Positions 1 to 8,428 of a DNA stretch of 64,000 nucleotides are shown here, piece by piece (the stretch's first letter is position 1; every line of letters begins with the position of its first letter). The stretch comes from Sphingomonas glacialis. Lineage in GTDB: Bacteria; Pseudomonadota; Alphaproteobacteria; Sphingomonadales; Sphingomonadaceae. Made by a program: the position numbers and the translations under genes. The notes below the pieces were generated by a model. It saw nothing but the letters and a program-made list of their open reading frames with translations. It did not search any database and had not been told where the DNA came from. The stretch spans positions 1,054,001 through 1,118,000 of the forward strand of contig NZ_BNAQ01000001.1 of assembly GCF_014653575.1 (NCBI RefSeq), in the 5' to 3' direction.

Positions 1-416
1 AACGTTGGTCGCGCGATGGCGTCGAAACCGCGAGCATTCGCGCGCAAGCCCGACTCTACACCCGCCTCCCCGCGATCCGAGCGCTGCTTCCCGACGATAC
101 CGGGCTCGACGCGATCGAACCGTTCCTGACGCCGTTGATGACGGTCACCGCGTTCGATCTCGGCCAGGGCCGGCTCACCACTTTCGCAGCGTATCGCTTC
201 CTGTACGAACGTCTGATCGGCGCCGAAGTGCGGCCGTGGCTGCCCGCCGCGTTCTGCTCGGCGGCGGCGCTTCCGCATCTCCATCCCGATCTGCGGCGCA
301 AGCTGCTCCAGTCGATCAGCGAAGCGGCGGCGACCGCATCGGGCTGGTCGAACCGCCAGCCGGCCTTCTATCCGAAATGGGTCGAAAAGGTCGAATCGAC
401 CGCGCTTCCGCACTGA
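1..416 (+). CDS. 3' end of an unrecognised protein-coding gene
   Basis: An open frame enters from the left edge and runs to a TGA at 414-416, giving about 137 residues of a protein whose start lies outside the window. Third codon positions are strongly G/C like the neighbouring genes, which supports real coding. The visible part looks like a soluble, mostly helical domain; it contains a PLMTVTAFDLGQGRL stretch and ends in ESTALPH. I see no motif that identifies a family. It converges on the NUDIX gene with only nine bases between the stop codons. Confidence 0.6.
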   Translation, partial: RWSRDGVETASIRAQARLYTRLPAIRALLPDDTGLDAIEPFLTPLMTVTAFDLGQGRLTTFAAYRFLYERLIGAEVRPWLPAAFCSAAALPHLHPDLRRKLLQSISEAAATASGWSNRQPAFYPKWVEKVESTALPH

Positions 417-425
417 GGCGCGACG

Positions 426-1172
426 CTACCCCCGAACCGCCGCGCTCATCGGCTCGGCGGTGACGGGATAGCCGAGATCGTCGGGAATGCAGAGATATTC
501 GCGCCCATCGCGCGTTTCGCTCCACGGTGTCACGGTACGGATTTCATGCGCATGGGCATCCGCCACCGCGGCATCGAAATCCGCGAATTGCGCGAGCCGC
601 TCGAGATTGCGCCGCGTCGGGAAGATGATCGTCGCGCGGCCCGCATCGGCATCGTCAAGCACATCCTGCGCGGTCGCCCAGAAGGTGCGGACATTCTCGG
701 TCGCATCGACCACCGCGGCCGCCGACTCCGCGGGCAGCCGTGCGAGATAGAAGCGCGTGTCGAAGATCCGGCTCGCCGCGTGCGCCGGCAGCCACCGCGC
801 AAAGCCGGTCAGCGCCGACGGATCGAGCGTCAACGACAGGTCGTGGAGCACCGCGCCGAACGCGACACCGTCATGCAGCGCGGCGCGCAGCCGCTCGAGC
901 GTCGCCCCCGCCATCGGCGACATGCCGACGGCAACGCCGACTTCCTCGATCGTCTCGCGGATCGCGGCGATCCGCGCCGCCATATCGTCGGGGTCGCCGC
1001 CAAGCTCGAGCGCGAGCGCGCGATCTCCCGGATCGACGCGCCCGCCCGGGAACACCAATGCCCCACCCGCGAACACCATCGCGCGAGATCGCTCGACGAA
1101 CAGAAGGTCGGGCGCCGGGCCACCCGTTTCGCGGAACAGCACCAGCGTGGCGGCGGGGATCGGCGTGCTCAT
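426..1172 (-). CDS. NUDIX hydrolase (NUDT19-like layout)
   Basis: A 248-residue protein likely to hydrolyse a nucleoside-diphosphate-linked substrate, perhaps a CoA derivative. The NUDIX signature is present but split: PGGRVDPGD around residue 42 is followed by an insertion of roughly 18 residues before RETIEEVG, which supplies the metal-binding glutamates. Insertions at this place are known in NUDT19-type enzymes. The ATG at 1172 overlaps the stop codon of the upstream gene (ATGA), indicating translational coupling and deciding the start over longer in-frame alternatives. The exact substrate cannot be read from the sequence. Confidence 0.85.
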   Translation of the reverse strand: MSTPIPAATLVLFRETGGPAPDLLFVERSRAMVFAGGALVFPGGRVDPGDRALALELGGDPDDMAARIAAIRETIEEVGVAVGMSPMAGATLERLRAALHDGVAFGAVLHDLSLTLDPSALTGFARWLPAHAASRIFDTRFYLARLPAESAAAVVDATENVRTFWATAQDVLDDADAGRATIIFPTRRNLERLAQFADFDAAVADAHAHEIRTVTPWSETRDGREYLCIPDDLGYPVTAEPMSAAVRG

Positions 1173-2026
1173 GCGCGGAATGCCCAGCGCAGCGTGCTCG
1201 CGACGCCGAACGTGCCGGCGCGCAGGAACGGCACGCCAAGGCTCGGCTGCGCGAGGCCATGCATCGCGCGTGCCCAGCGGGGGAGCAGATCGACCCCGGC
1301 CTGCAAGGTGATCGACGCGAACGGGCCCGCCGCGACCGAGGGCGCAGGCTGGTCGAACAGCACGCTCGCCACGTCGCGCGTGCGCGCATCGACCTGCAGC
1401 TCGGGCCGCATCGCCGCCATGATCGCCTCGGCCTCGGCGCGGCTGTGCGGCACGGGATCGACGCCGAGCGGCGCGGCGATGCGCGCCATCTCGGCGACGT
1501 AGCGGTCCTGGTCGGCGCGCGACATGGTCGGCTCGCCGTAGCGGATCCAGCCATCGAGGAAGCTCAGCACCTCGCAGACATGCACCCAGGCGAGCAATGC
1601 GGGATCGGCGGCGCGATACGGCGTACCATCGGGCAACGTACCGCCGATATGATCGTGGATCTGCCGCACGCGCGCGATCAGCGCGCGCGCATCGTCGGGC
1701 GCGCCGAAGGTGGTGACCGCGATGAAGCGCGCGGTCCGGCGCAACCGCCCCTGCATGTCGTCGCGAAAGCCCGAATGGTCCCACACCCCGGCCAGCACCT
1801 TGGGATGGAGCATCTGGAGCAGCAGCGCAGCGATCCCGCCGACCATCATCGAGGTGACGTCGCCATGGACGCGCCACGCCACCGAATCGGGCGGAAACAG
1901 TGCGTCCGCGTGGCGCTGCACGGGCTTTTCACCCCGCGCCGCATCATTGAACACGGCGCGCACTTGCCCGACGATCAAGCCCTTGAGCGGACGAGTCAGG
2001 TGGCTGGCAGCAGACATGCGGCGCAT
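1169..2026 (-). CDS. Oxygenase MpaB family protein (DUF2236)
   Basis: A 285-residue protein of the DUF2236/MpaB family, which includes fungal MpaB and the bacterial latex-clearing protein, a b-type-haem rubber oxygenase. Recognisable parts are the N-terminal WRVHGDVTSMMVGG segment, the LLLQMLHPKVLAGVWDHS region with the conserved histidine, and the HVCEVLSFLDGWIRYG segment. The family is expected to bind haem, but the physiological substrate is unknown for most members. Its stop codon overlaps the NUDIX start, so the two are made from one message. ATGs at 2026 and 2017 are both possible starts; neither has a strong ribosome-binding site. Confidence 0.8.
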   Translation of the reverse strand: MRRMSAASHLTRPLKGLIVGQVRAVFNDAARGEKPVQRHADALFPPDSVAWRVHGDVTSMMVGGIAALLLQMLHPKVLAGVWDHSGFRDDMQGRLRRTARFIAVTTFGAPDDARALIARVRQIHDHIGGTLPDGTPYRAADPALLAWVHVCEVLSFLDGWIRYGEPTMSRADQDRYVAEMARIAAPLGVDPVPHSRAEAEAIMAAMRPELQVDARTRDVASVLFDQPAPSVAAGPFASITLQAGVDLLPRWARAMHGLAQPSLGVPFLRAGTFGVASTLRWAFRA

Positions 2027-2102
2027 CGTGCCCGAAGGAAGGCAGTGCGGCTAGGCCCGCGATGCAGCGCGGAGCGGATTTGATCGAGAGCAACATCTGG
2101 CG

Positions 2103-2178
2103 TGGTGGAGCTGAGCGGAATCGAACCGCTGGCCTCTGCAGTGCGATTGCAGCGCTCTCCCATCTGAGCTACAGCCCC
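2103..2178 (-). tRNA. tRNA-Ala (anticodon CGC)
   Basis: A complete 76-nt cloverleaf on the minus strand. The acceptor stem is GGGGCTG/CAGCTCC with the G3:U70 wobble that identifies alanine tRNAs. The D arm is GCTC/GAGC, the anticodon stem CTGCA/TGCAG with a seven-base loop ATCGCAC giving anticodon CGC, and the T arm AGCGG/CCGCT with the TTCGATT loop. The discriminator is A and the CCA end is encoded at 2103-2105. It reads the GCG codon, which is heavily used here. Confidence 0.97.
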
Positions 2179-2422
2179 GCACCACGCCCGCGCCGTGTTT
2201 CTGGGCGGTACGCCGCCTTAACGAGGCTTTTTGAGCGACGCAACTGCCCGCCTTCGTCGGCAGAAATTTCCTTGCGACGAAGCGAATGCAGGCTGCGACG
2301 CATGCGGCCCGAACGCGGCTAAGTCCCGGAACGGATGGCGATCTCCTGCGCTGTATTGAACAGCCCCGCCGACACGAGCAGATCATGCGGCGCGGCGTTC
2401 ACCGTCTCAGGAGGACGATATC

Positions 2423-3469
2423 ATGGGTTATGAACGCTATCCCCGCAGCACTTCGGGTGGATATGACGATCGCGACCAGGGCCGAGGGTATGGCCGCGAA
2501 TCCAACAACCGCGATTCCTACGGCGCCGACCGCGATCGCTATGGCAGCCGCGACGCCCAGCCCTGGGGCGCCTATGACGAATTCGGCCAGCGCGACCGCT
2601 ATAACGACGACGCCCGCCGTGACTCCCAGCCGCAGTCCGGGCGCGACTATGGCTATCAAGGTCAGGGCTATCAGGGCCAGGGCGGATACCGCCGGGACAA
2701 TGATGGCCGCAGCGGCTACGGACAGAACGGCAATCAGGGCGACCGCTACGGCGCACGCGACTATGGCCGTCCCGACATGTACCGCGGCACCACCAACGAT
2801 CGCTTCCAGCAGGATCGTGGCCAGCAGGGTCGCGGCCAACAGGGCTATGGGCGCCAGCCGCAGGGCTATGACTATGACGATCGCGGCTTCTTCGACCGCG
2901 CCGGTGACGAAGTCCGCTCGTGGTTCGGCGACGAGGAAGCCAATCGCCGCCGCGATCTCGACGCACGCTATGACGAGCAGCGCTCCGGCCATCCCAGTGA
3001 TGACCATTACAGCGACTGGCGCCGCTCGCAGATCGACGCGCTCGACCGCGACTATCACGAATATCGCCAGGAAAACCGCAGCAAGTTCGACAGCGAATTC
3101 GGCACGTGGCGCACCCAGCGCCAGACGCAGCGCGGCTCGCTCGCACAGGTCACCGAGCATATGGAAGTCGTCGGTTCGGACGGCGCGCATGTCGGCACGG
3201 TCGACAAGGTGCGCGGCGACCGGATCATCCTGACGAAGAACGACGCCGATGCCGGCGGCCGGCATCACTCGATCCCGTCGCGCTGGCTTCAGTCGGTCGC
3301 CGACAAGGTGACGATCTCAAAGACCGCCGAGGACGCCAAGGCACATTGGCGTGACGAAGAACGCAACCAGGCGTTCTTCAACGAAGACGGCACGCATCGC
3401 GCTGAAAAGAGCGACGACAAGACCACCACGGGCACGCAGGGCTTCGGCCAGACCACGCGGACCTATTGA
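2423..3469 (+). CDS. SWFG-motif, DUF2171 (PRC-barrel-like) protein with low-complexity N-terminus
   Basis: A 348-residue protein. Residues 1 to about 155 are a hydrophilic low-complexity region dominated by Gly, Tyr, Arg, Asp and Gln, with repeated GYQGQG, RGQQG and GYGRQ units. A conserved DEVRSWFGDEEANRR segment follows, then a charged helical stretch, then a DUF2171 domain (EVVGSDGAHVGTVDKV...RIILTKND), a small beta domain resembling PRC barrels, near residues 235-310. There is no signal peptide. The start is set by AGGAGG at 2409-2414. Similar proteins occur in sphingomonads and are often thought to be stress related, but the function is unknown. The gene stands alone, with two stem-loops after its stop. 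Confidence 0.85.
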   Translation: MGYERYPRSTSGGYDDRDQGRGYGRESNNRDSYGADRDRYGSRDAQPWGAYDEFGQRDRYNDDARRDSQPQSGRDYGYQGQGYQGQGGYRRDNDGRSGYGQNGNQGDRYGARDYGRPDMYRGTTNDRFQQDRGQQGRGQQGYGRQPQGYDYDDRGFFDRAGDEVRSWFGDEEANRRRDLDARYDEQRSGHPSDDHYSDWRRSQIDALDRDYHEYRQENRSKFDSEFGTWRTQRQTQRGSLAQVTEHMEVVGSDGAHVGTVDKVRGDRIILTKNDADAGGRHHSIPSRWLQSVADKVTISKTAEDAKAHWRDEERNQAFFNEDGTHRAEKSDDKTTTGTQGFGQTTRTY

Positions 3470-3478
3470 CGCGAGGCG

Positions 3479-3502
3479 CCCCGCTCCCGGTCGGGAGCGG
3501 GG
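3479..3502 (+). terminator. GC-rich stem-loop after the SWFG/DUF2171 gene
   Basis: A perfect 10-bp stem CCCCGCTCCC/GGGAGCGGGG with a GGTC loop, starting ten bases after the stop codon at 3469. There is no T tract directly after it, so it may stabilise the 3' end or act with the second hairpin at 3566. Confidence 0.5.
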
Positions 3503-3565
3503 CCAGCCGCGCGAAAGGTGGCGCACGACACGGAAGCCGCCCCCCTTCCGTCGCGCCGCTCCTCG

Positions 3566-3598
3566 GCCCCTCTCCCCAGTGGAGAGGGGCTTTTTGTT
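3566..3598 (+). terminator. Rho-independent terminator
   Basis: A perfect 10-bp stem GCCCCTCTCC/GGAGAGGGGC with a five-base loop, followed at once by TTTTTGTT. It lies between the convergent SWFG/DUF2171 and metallopeptidase genes and has the form of an intrinsic terminator for the plus strand. Its core resembles the CCCTCTCCC palindrome family found elsewhere in the window. Confidence 0.85.
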
Positions 3599-3605
3599 GG
3601 TCCGG

Positions 3606-4532
3606 TTACAGCGCGCCCGAGAAGGTGTCGCACTGCGCGGGGTCGCCGCTATCCATGCCCTTGCGCAGCCACGCCATGCGCTGCGCCGAGGTGCCGTGCG
3701 TGAAGCTGTTGGGCACGACGCGGCCCTGCGACTGCTTCTGGAGCGTATCGTCGCCGATCGCCTGTGCGGCGGTCATGCCTTCCTCGACATCGCCCGCGTC
3801 GAGCCGATCCTTGTTCTGCGCGGCCCACACGCCGGCATAGCAATCCGCCTGTAGCTCGAGCTTGACCGAGGCCTGGTTGCCCTCGAGCGCGCTGCCACGC
3901 TGCTGGATCGACGCGACTTGATCCGACGTGCCGAGCAAATTCTGGATGTGATGGCCGAATTCATGCGCGACGACATAGTCCTGCGCAAAATCGCCCTTCG
4001 CGCCGAAGCGATTGGCCAGTTCGTCGAAGAAGCTGGTGTCGAGATACACGCCCTGGTCGCGCGGGCAATAAAAGGGCCCCATCGCGCTCTGCGCCGCACC
4101 GCAGCCCGAGCGTCCGTTGCCGGCAAAGAAGACCAGCTTCGGCTGCTGGAAGGTCTTGCCTTCCCGCTGGAAGATCGACGCCCAGGTCTTGTCGGCCGAG
4201 CTGAAGGCGTTGCATGCAACCTTGCTTGCCGCATCGGTGGTGCAGCTCGCGGTCGCGCTCTTGCCGGAGCTCGGCTGCCCGACCTGTTCGGTCGGCGCCG
4301 ATCGCTGGCTCGTTCCGCCACCGCCGAGCATGCCCATCCCGCCGCCGAAGAAGAACAGCACGGCAAGCAGGATCGCGACGCCGCCGCAGCCGAAGCGGCT
4401 GAACACCATCGGCAGCAGCCCGAGCAGCAAGCCGCCCCCACCGCCGCCGCCGCCAAATCCGCCAAATCCGCTGCCGCCTTGACCGCGCTGGTCCTCGACG
4501 TTGATGTTGGGGTCGAAATCGTCGAGGCGCAT
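3606..4532 (-). CDS. Neutral zinc metallopeptidase (YpfJ family)
   Basis: A 308-residue membrane-anchored metallopeptidase of the Zn_peptidase (YpfJ) family. It begins MRLDDFDPNINVEDQRG, a typical N-terminus of the family, followed by a glycine-rich linker and one hydrophobic segment around residues 50-70. The catalytic domain carries the HEFGH zinc-binding motif (VVAHEFGHHIQ) and the later QADCYAGVWA segment. The start at 4532 is preferred over an upstream ATG at 4622 because the conserved N-terminus begins there; a weak GGGA lies upstream. It is divergent from the patatin gene. Physiological substrates are unknown. Confidence 0.88.
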   Translation of the reverse strand: MRLDDFDPNINVEDQRGQGGSGFGGFGGGGGGGGLLLGLLPMVFSRFGCGGVAILLAVLFFFGGGMGMLGGGGTSQRSAPTEQVGQPSSGKSATASCTTDAASKVACNAFSSADKTWASIFQREGKTFQQPKLVFFAGNGRSGCGAAQSAMGPFYCPRDQGVYLDTSFFDELANRFGAKGDFAQDYVVAHEFGHHIQNLLGTSDQVASIQQRGSALEGNQASVKLELQADCYAGVWAAQNKDRLDAGDVEEGMTAAQAIGDDTLQKQSQGRVVPNSFTHGTSAQRMAWLRKGMDSGDPAQCDTFSGAL

Positions 4533-4683
4533 TGGATCAGTCCCGGGGTCGTTGCCGCTCGATGCTGAATGCTTCGCGCGCGCGCTTGTTGCAAGGAGCA
4601 CTTGCTCCCGATCGACCGCCACATGACGCGGCTTTCATCAAACTGTCGTTGATCCGCTCCGGCAACACGCGCATGTCGGACGC

Positions 4684-5841
4684 ATGGCAGATGCAGCTCC
4701 GACCCGGCCGAAACGTCGCGCGAAGGCCCTTCCCTTGCCCGATTGCGTCGCGCTGGTGCTGCAGGGCGGCGGCGCGCTGGGCAGTTATCAGGCGGGCGTG
4801 ATCGAGGGGCTGGCGGCGAGCGGAATCGAGATCGACTGGGTTGCCGGCATCTCGATCGGCGCGATCAACGCCGCGATCGTCGCGGGCAATCCGCCCGAGC
4901 GGCGGGTCGAGCGGCTGAATATCTTCTGGGACACGGTCACCTCGGCCTTGCCCAGTTTCCCGATCTTCCCCGACGACCGGATCCGCGAATTCCTCCACGA
5001 ATGGTCGGCGGGCTTCGTGCTTGCGGCGGGCGTGCCGGGCTTCTTCAAGCCGCGGCTTGTCTCGCCGATGTTCGCGGCGCCCGGCACGCCCGGCGCGATG
5101 AGCTTCTACGACACCGCGCCGCTCAAGGATTTGCTCGACGCGCTGGTCGATTGGGATCTGCTCAACCATGGCCCGGTCCGCCTCTCGGTCGGCGCGGTCG
5201 ATGTCGAGAGCGGCAATTTCAGCTATTTCGACACGACCGAGACCGTGATCGACGCGCGCCATATCATGGCGTCGGGGGCGCTCCCGCCTGGCCTGCCGCC
5301 GGTCGAAATCGACGGGCGGCTGTGGTGGGACGGCGGGCTCGTCTCGAACACGCCGCTGACGCACGTGCTCGATCATCAGGACGGCGCATTGCTCGCCTTC
5401 CAGGTCGATCTCTTCTCCGCCGCGACCGAGCGCCCGCGCACGATCATGGACGTGATGGCGCGCGAGAAGGAAATCCGCTTTTCGAGCCGGACGCGGCAAG
5501 TGTCCGATCAAGTGATGAAGGTCCGCAAGGATCGCGAACTCGCGCGCAAGGTGCTCGCCAAGCTGCCGCCCGAACTCGCCGACGATCCCGACGTCGTCGC
5601 GCTGCGCAACCGATCGAACGAGGACCCGGTCAATCTCGTCCACCTGATCTACCGCGCCAATGCGTGGGAGGGCGGCAGACGCGATTTCGAGTTTTCCGCC
5701 CGCACGATGCGCGAACATTGGGAGGCGGGGCAGGAAGCCGTCGCCGAGACGATGGCGCATGCGCAACTCGTCGCCGAGAATATCGAGACCGGCAAGAGCG
5801 CCGCGTTCGATTTGACCGTACACCGCACGCCCCTACCCTGA
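4684..5841 (+). CDS. Patatin-like phospholipase (with DUF3734-type C-terminus)
   Basis: A 385-residue serine acyl hydrolase. The patatin domain shows the oxyanion-hole glycines LQGGGALG near residue 27, the nucleophile elbow GISIG with Ser57, and the dyad aspartate in WWDGG (Asp216). The C-terminal third matches the region called DUF3734 in this subfamily. It lies directly upstream of a 3-hydroxybutyrate dehydrogenase with 17 bases between them, which suggests a role in releasing acyl or hydroxyacyl groups, possibly from polyhydroxybutyrate or membrane lipids. That link is inference from neighbourhood only. No clear ribosome-binding site precedes the ATG. Confidence 0.85.
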   Translation: MADAAPTRPKRRAKALPLPDCVALVLQGGGALGSYQAGVIEGLAASGIEIDWVAGISIGAINAAIVAGNPPERRVERLNIFWDTVTSALPSFPIFPDDRIREFLHEWSAGFVLAAGVPGFFKPRLVSPMFAAPGTPGAMSFYDTAPLKDLLDALVDWDLLNHGPVRLSVGAVDVESGNFSYFDTTETVIDARHIMASGALPPGLPPVEIDGRLWWDGGLVSNTPLTHVLDHQDGALLAFQVDLFSAATERPRTIMDVMAREKEIRFSSRTRQVSDQVMKVRKDRELARKVLAKLPPELADDPDVVALRNRSNEDPVNLVHLIYRANAWEGGRRDFEFSARTMREHWEAGQEAVAETMAHAQLVAENIETGKSAAFDLTVHRTPLP

Positions 5842-5858
5842 CCGAAACGGAGATACGC

Positions 5859-6644
5859 ATGTTCCTCAAGGGCAAGACCGCCATCGTTACCGGCTCGACC
5901 TCGGGCATCGGGCTTGAATATGCCAAGCTGTTCGCCGCCGAGGGGGCGAGCGTCGTCATCAACGGCTTCGGCGATGCCGCCGCGATCGAGACCGAGCGCG
6001 CCAAGCTCGAGGCGGCGAGTGGTGCGAAGGCGTTGTACGACGCCGCCGACATGACCAAGCCCGAAGAGATCGCCGCGATGGTCGCGCGCTGCCATGCCGA
6101 GCTCGGCGGGCCCGACATCATCGTCAACAATGCCGGCATCCAGCACGTCGCCAAAATCGAGGACTTCCCCGCCGACAAGTTCGAGGCGATCATCAAGATC
6201 AACCTCAACTCGGCCTGGTACATGATGCAGGCCGCCATCCCGCTGATGAAGGCCAAGAAATGGGGCCGCATCATCTCGACCGCGTCGGCGCACAGTCTCG
6301 TCGCGAGCCCCAACAAATCGGCCTATGTCATGGCCAAGCACGGCCTCGCCGGCCTGACCAAGACGATCGCGCTGGAAACCGCGACCTATGGGATCACCGT
6401 GAACTGCATCTCGCCCGGCTATGTCTGGACGCCGCTGGTCGAGGCGCAGATTCCCGACACGATGAAGGCGCGCGGCATGACCAAGGAGCAGGTAATGAAC
6501 GACGTCCTGCTCGAAGCGCAGCCGACCAAGGAGTTCGTGACCGTCGATCAAGTCGCAGCGCTCGCGCTGTTCCTCTGCCGCGAAGAGGCAAAATCGATCA
6601 CCGGCGCCAATCTCTCGGTCGACGGCGGCTGGACCGCCGCCTGA
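5859..6644 (+). CDS. bdhA: 3-hydroxybutyrate dehydrogenase
   Basis: A 261-residue short-chain dehydrogenase that interconverts (R)-3-hydroxybutyrate and acetoacetate with NAD. The Rossmann motif TGSTSGIG sits near residue 11, NNAG near 90, the catalytic Ser in STASAHS, and the YVMAK catalytic Tyr/Lys pair near 155. The internal HSLVASPNKSAYVMAKHG stretch and the final LSVDGGWTAA are typical of this enzyme. CGGAG precedes the ATG. Following a patatin-like lipase, it probably belongs to ketone-body or PHB turnover. Confidence 0.9.
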   Translation: MFLKGKTAIVTGSTSGIGLEYAKLFAAEGASVVINGFGDAAAIETERAKLEAASGAKALYDAADMTKPEEIAAMVARCHAELGGPDIIVNNAGIQHVAKIEDFPADKFEAIIKINLNSAWYMMQAAIPLMKAKKWGRIISTASAHSLVASPNKSAYVMAKHGLAGLTKTIALETATYGITVNCISPGYVWTPLVEAQIPDTMKARGMTKEQVMNDVLLEAQPTKEFVTVDQVAALALFLCREEAKSITGANLSVDGGWTAA

Positions 6645-6731
6645 TCGGGCTTTTCGGCGGCGGCGGCGCGTGGTTGGCAACCTAGCACCGCCGTGGTTAG
6701 TTGTGCGCGCTATACCGGTCGCAATGAAAGA

Positions 6732-7418
6732 ATGGTCGCCTTGAAGAGATTTGCCCGGGGTTTGGGATCGACGTTGTGTACGCTGCCGTTCGCGCTGTTC
6801 GGCCAATGCGGCGCCGGGGCGCACAAGACGATCGAAGTGCGGATCGAGCCCCGCTCGTTGATCGGCGTCTCGCACGACACCACCGATTGGCGCCGCGTCG
6901 CCACCCCCAACGATCGCGAGCGGCTGCGCGGCTGGCGCCAGGCGTGGATCGCCGCGCTCGCCAAGGCGTCGGCGAGCGTCAATGCCGGGACGCTGACGGC
7001 CGATCCCTTGCTGTTCGACCCAGACCGCGCATTACCCGGTGCGACGCCACCGCCCGGCGCGTATCACTGCCGGGTCTACAAGCTCGGCGCCAACGGCACC
7101 GCGATGCACAACATCACGATCTATCCCGAGGTCGATTGCCACGTCACCCGCGATGGCGCGGTGTCGAGCCTCTACAAGGTGTCCGGGCCACAGCGCCCGG
7201 TCGGCTTGCTCTTTCCCGACTCCTCGTCGCGCGCGGTGTTCCTCGGCACGATGGTGATCGGCGACGAAACCCGGCCGCTCAATTACGGCCAGGACGTCAA
7301 TCGCGATCTCGCCGGGTATGTCGAACGGATCGGCGAGCAACGCTGGCGCCTCGTGCTGCCACGCCCCCGCTTCGAATCGCTGCTCGACGTAGTCGAGATC
7401 GTCCCGGCGCCGCGCTGA
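6732..7418 (+). CDS. DUF4893 domain-containing secreted or envelope protein
   Basis: A 228-residue protein recognised as DUF4893, a domain of unknown function known mostly from sphingomonads. A hydrophobic N-terminus (residues 4-25, ending FGQCGAGA) looks like a signal peptide, although no canonical lipobox is present. The body includes DTTDWRRVATPNDRERLRGW and YHCRVYKLG segments. The ATG at 6732 is chosen because GAAAGA precedes it; a GTG at 6693 would add 13 residues. It is nearly adjacent to, and convergent with, the CDF transporter. No function can be given. Confidence 0.75.
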   Translation: MVALKRFARGLGSTLCTLPFALFGQCGAGAHKTIEVRIEPRSLIGVSHDTTDWRRVATPNDRERLRGWRQAWIAALAKASASVNAGTLTADPLLFDPDRALPGATPPPGAYHCRVYKLGANGTAMHNITIYPEVDCHVTRDGAVSSLYKVSGPQRPVGLLFPDSSSRAVFLGTMVIGDETRPLNYGQDVNRDLAGYVERIGEQRWRLVLPRPRFESLLDVVEIVPAPR

Positions 7419-7422
7419 GTCC

Positions 7423-8373
7423 TCAGTCCGTCGGCGCCGCCGGCAGCCGCGCGGCGTCTTCCTTGCGTTCGGGGCGAATATAGATCGACGACAATTTGGG
7501 CTCGGCCGCCTTCAATTCGGTCTCGATGTCCTCGATCAGCAACTCCGCCTCGCCCATCGTCAGCGAATCCTCGAAGTCGGCGCTGATCGCGAGGAAGATG
7601 CTTTCGGGCGCGGTATGGATCGAGCGGACATGGTTGACCGCGGTGATCTGAGGCCGGCGATCGACGATCGCGTGGACCTTGGCGACGATCTCGGGGTCGG
7701 CGCCCTCGCCGATCAGCAGGCCCTTGGCCTCGCGCGCGAGCAGCGCGGCGACGACGCCGAGCAGCACGCCGATGACGATCGAGGCAATGCCATCGATCCG
7801 CGGATCGCCATAGGCATGGCTCAGGAACACGCCGGCACCAGCGACGATCAGCCCGCCAATCGCCGCCGAATCCTCGAACAGCACGATGAAGCCTGCTGGA
7901 TCCTTCGACCGGCGCACCGCCTTCCACCAATTGACGCCGCGATTGGCTGCGGCGAATTCGCGGATCGCGAAGAACCAGGACCCGCCCTCGAGCGCGAACG
8001 ACACGCCGAGCACGATATAATTGACCAGCGGATCGCGCAGCGGTTCAGGATGCTTGTAATGCTCCCAGCCTTCATAGATCGAGACGCCCGCACCGACTCC
8101 GAAGATCAGGATCGCGACGACGAAGCTCCAGAAATAGAGTTCGCGGCCATAGCCGAACGGATGCGCCTCGTCGGGCGGGCGCTTGCCGCGGTGCTGGCCA
8201 TACAGCAGCAGCACTTGGTTGAAGCTGTCGACGACCGAGTGGAAGCCCTCGGTCAGCATCGACGACGATCCGGTGAACGCCGCTGCGACGAATTTCGCCA
8301 CCGCGATGCCGAGGTTGGCGGCAAGCGCCGCGATGACGACGAAGTTCGAGCCGCCTTGCTTGGTCGCGGACAT
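7423..8373 (-). CDS. Cation diffusion facilitator family transporter (ZnT9-like)
   Basis: A 316-residue inner-membrane divalent-cation transporter. The metal-site motif HSVVD lies in the second membrane segment (EGFHSVVDSFNQ) and the HPFGYGRELYFWSF segment is diagnostic of the family. The fifth membrane segment reads LFEDSAAIGG, lacking the usual second HxxxD; this arrangement resembles ZnT9-type members. A cytoplasmic C-terminal domain begins near residue 215. The start at 8373 is chosen for its ribosome-binding site (AAGGGAG on the minus strand, about 8380-8387). Metal specificity cannot be assigned. Confidence 0.88.
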   Translation of the reverse strand: MSATKQGGSNFVVIAALAANLGIAVAKFVAAAFTGSSSMLTEGFHSVVDSFNQVLLLYGQHRGKRPPDEAHPFGYGRELYFWSFVVAILIFGVGAGVSIYEGWEHYKHPEPLRDPLVNYIVLGVSFALEGGSWFFAIREFAAANRGVNWWKAVRRSKDPAGFIVLFEDSAAIGGLIVAGAGVFLSHAYGDPRIDGIASIVIGVLLGVVAALLAREAKGLLIGEGADPEIVAKVHAIVDRRPQITAVNHVRSIHTAPESIFLAISADFEDSLTMGEAELLIEDIETELKAAEPKLSSIYIRPERKEDAARLPAAPTD

Positions 8374-8428
8374 AGTGGAAGCTCCCTTTGGCGGCGACAT
8401 AAACGCGCCGCCCGGCGCTGACTATGCC

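Noticed and set aside
60..416. Attempt to name the truncated first gene
   Set aside because: No motif in the visible 137 residues points to a family, so no function is given.
2103..2178. tRNA-Ala as a phage or island attachment site
   Set aside because: No integrase, no partial tRNA duplication and no change in composition is visible on either side.
2328..2400. GGAAC at 2328-2332 as the -35 of an EcfG-type general-stress promoter for the SWFG/DUF2171 gene
   Set aside because: No CGTT or GTT -10 lies at 16-18 bases; the only nearby CGTT (2396) has no GGAAC at the right distance.
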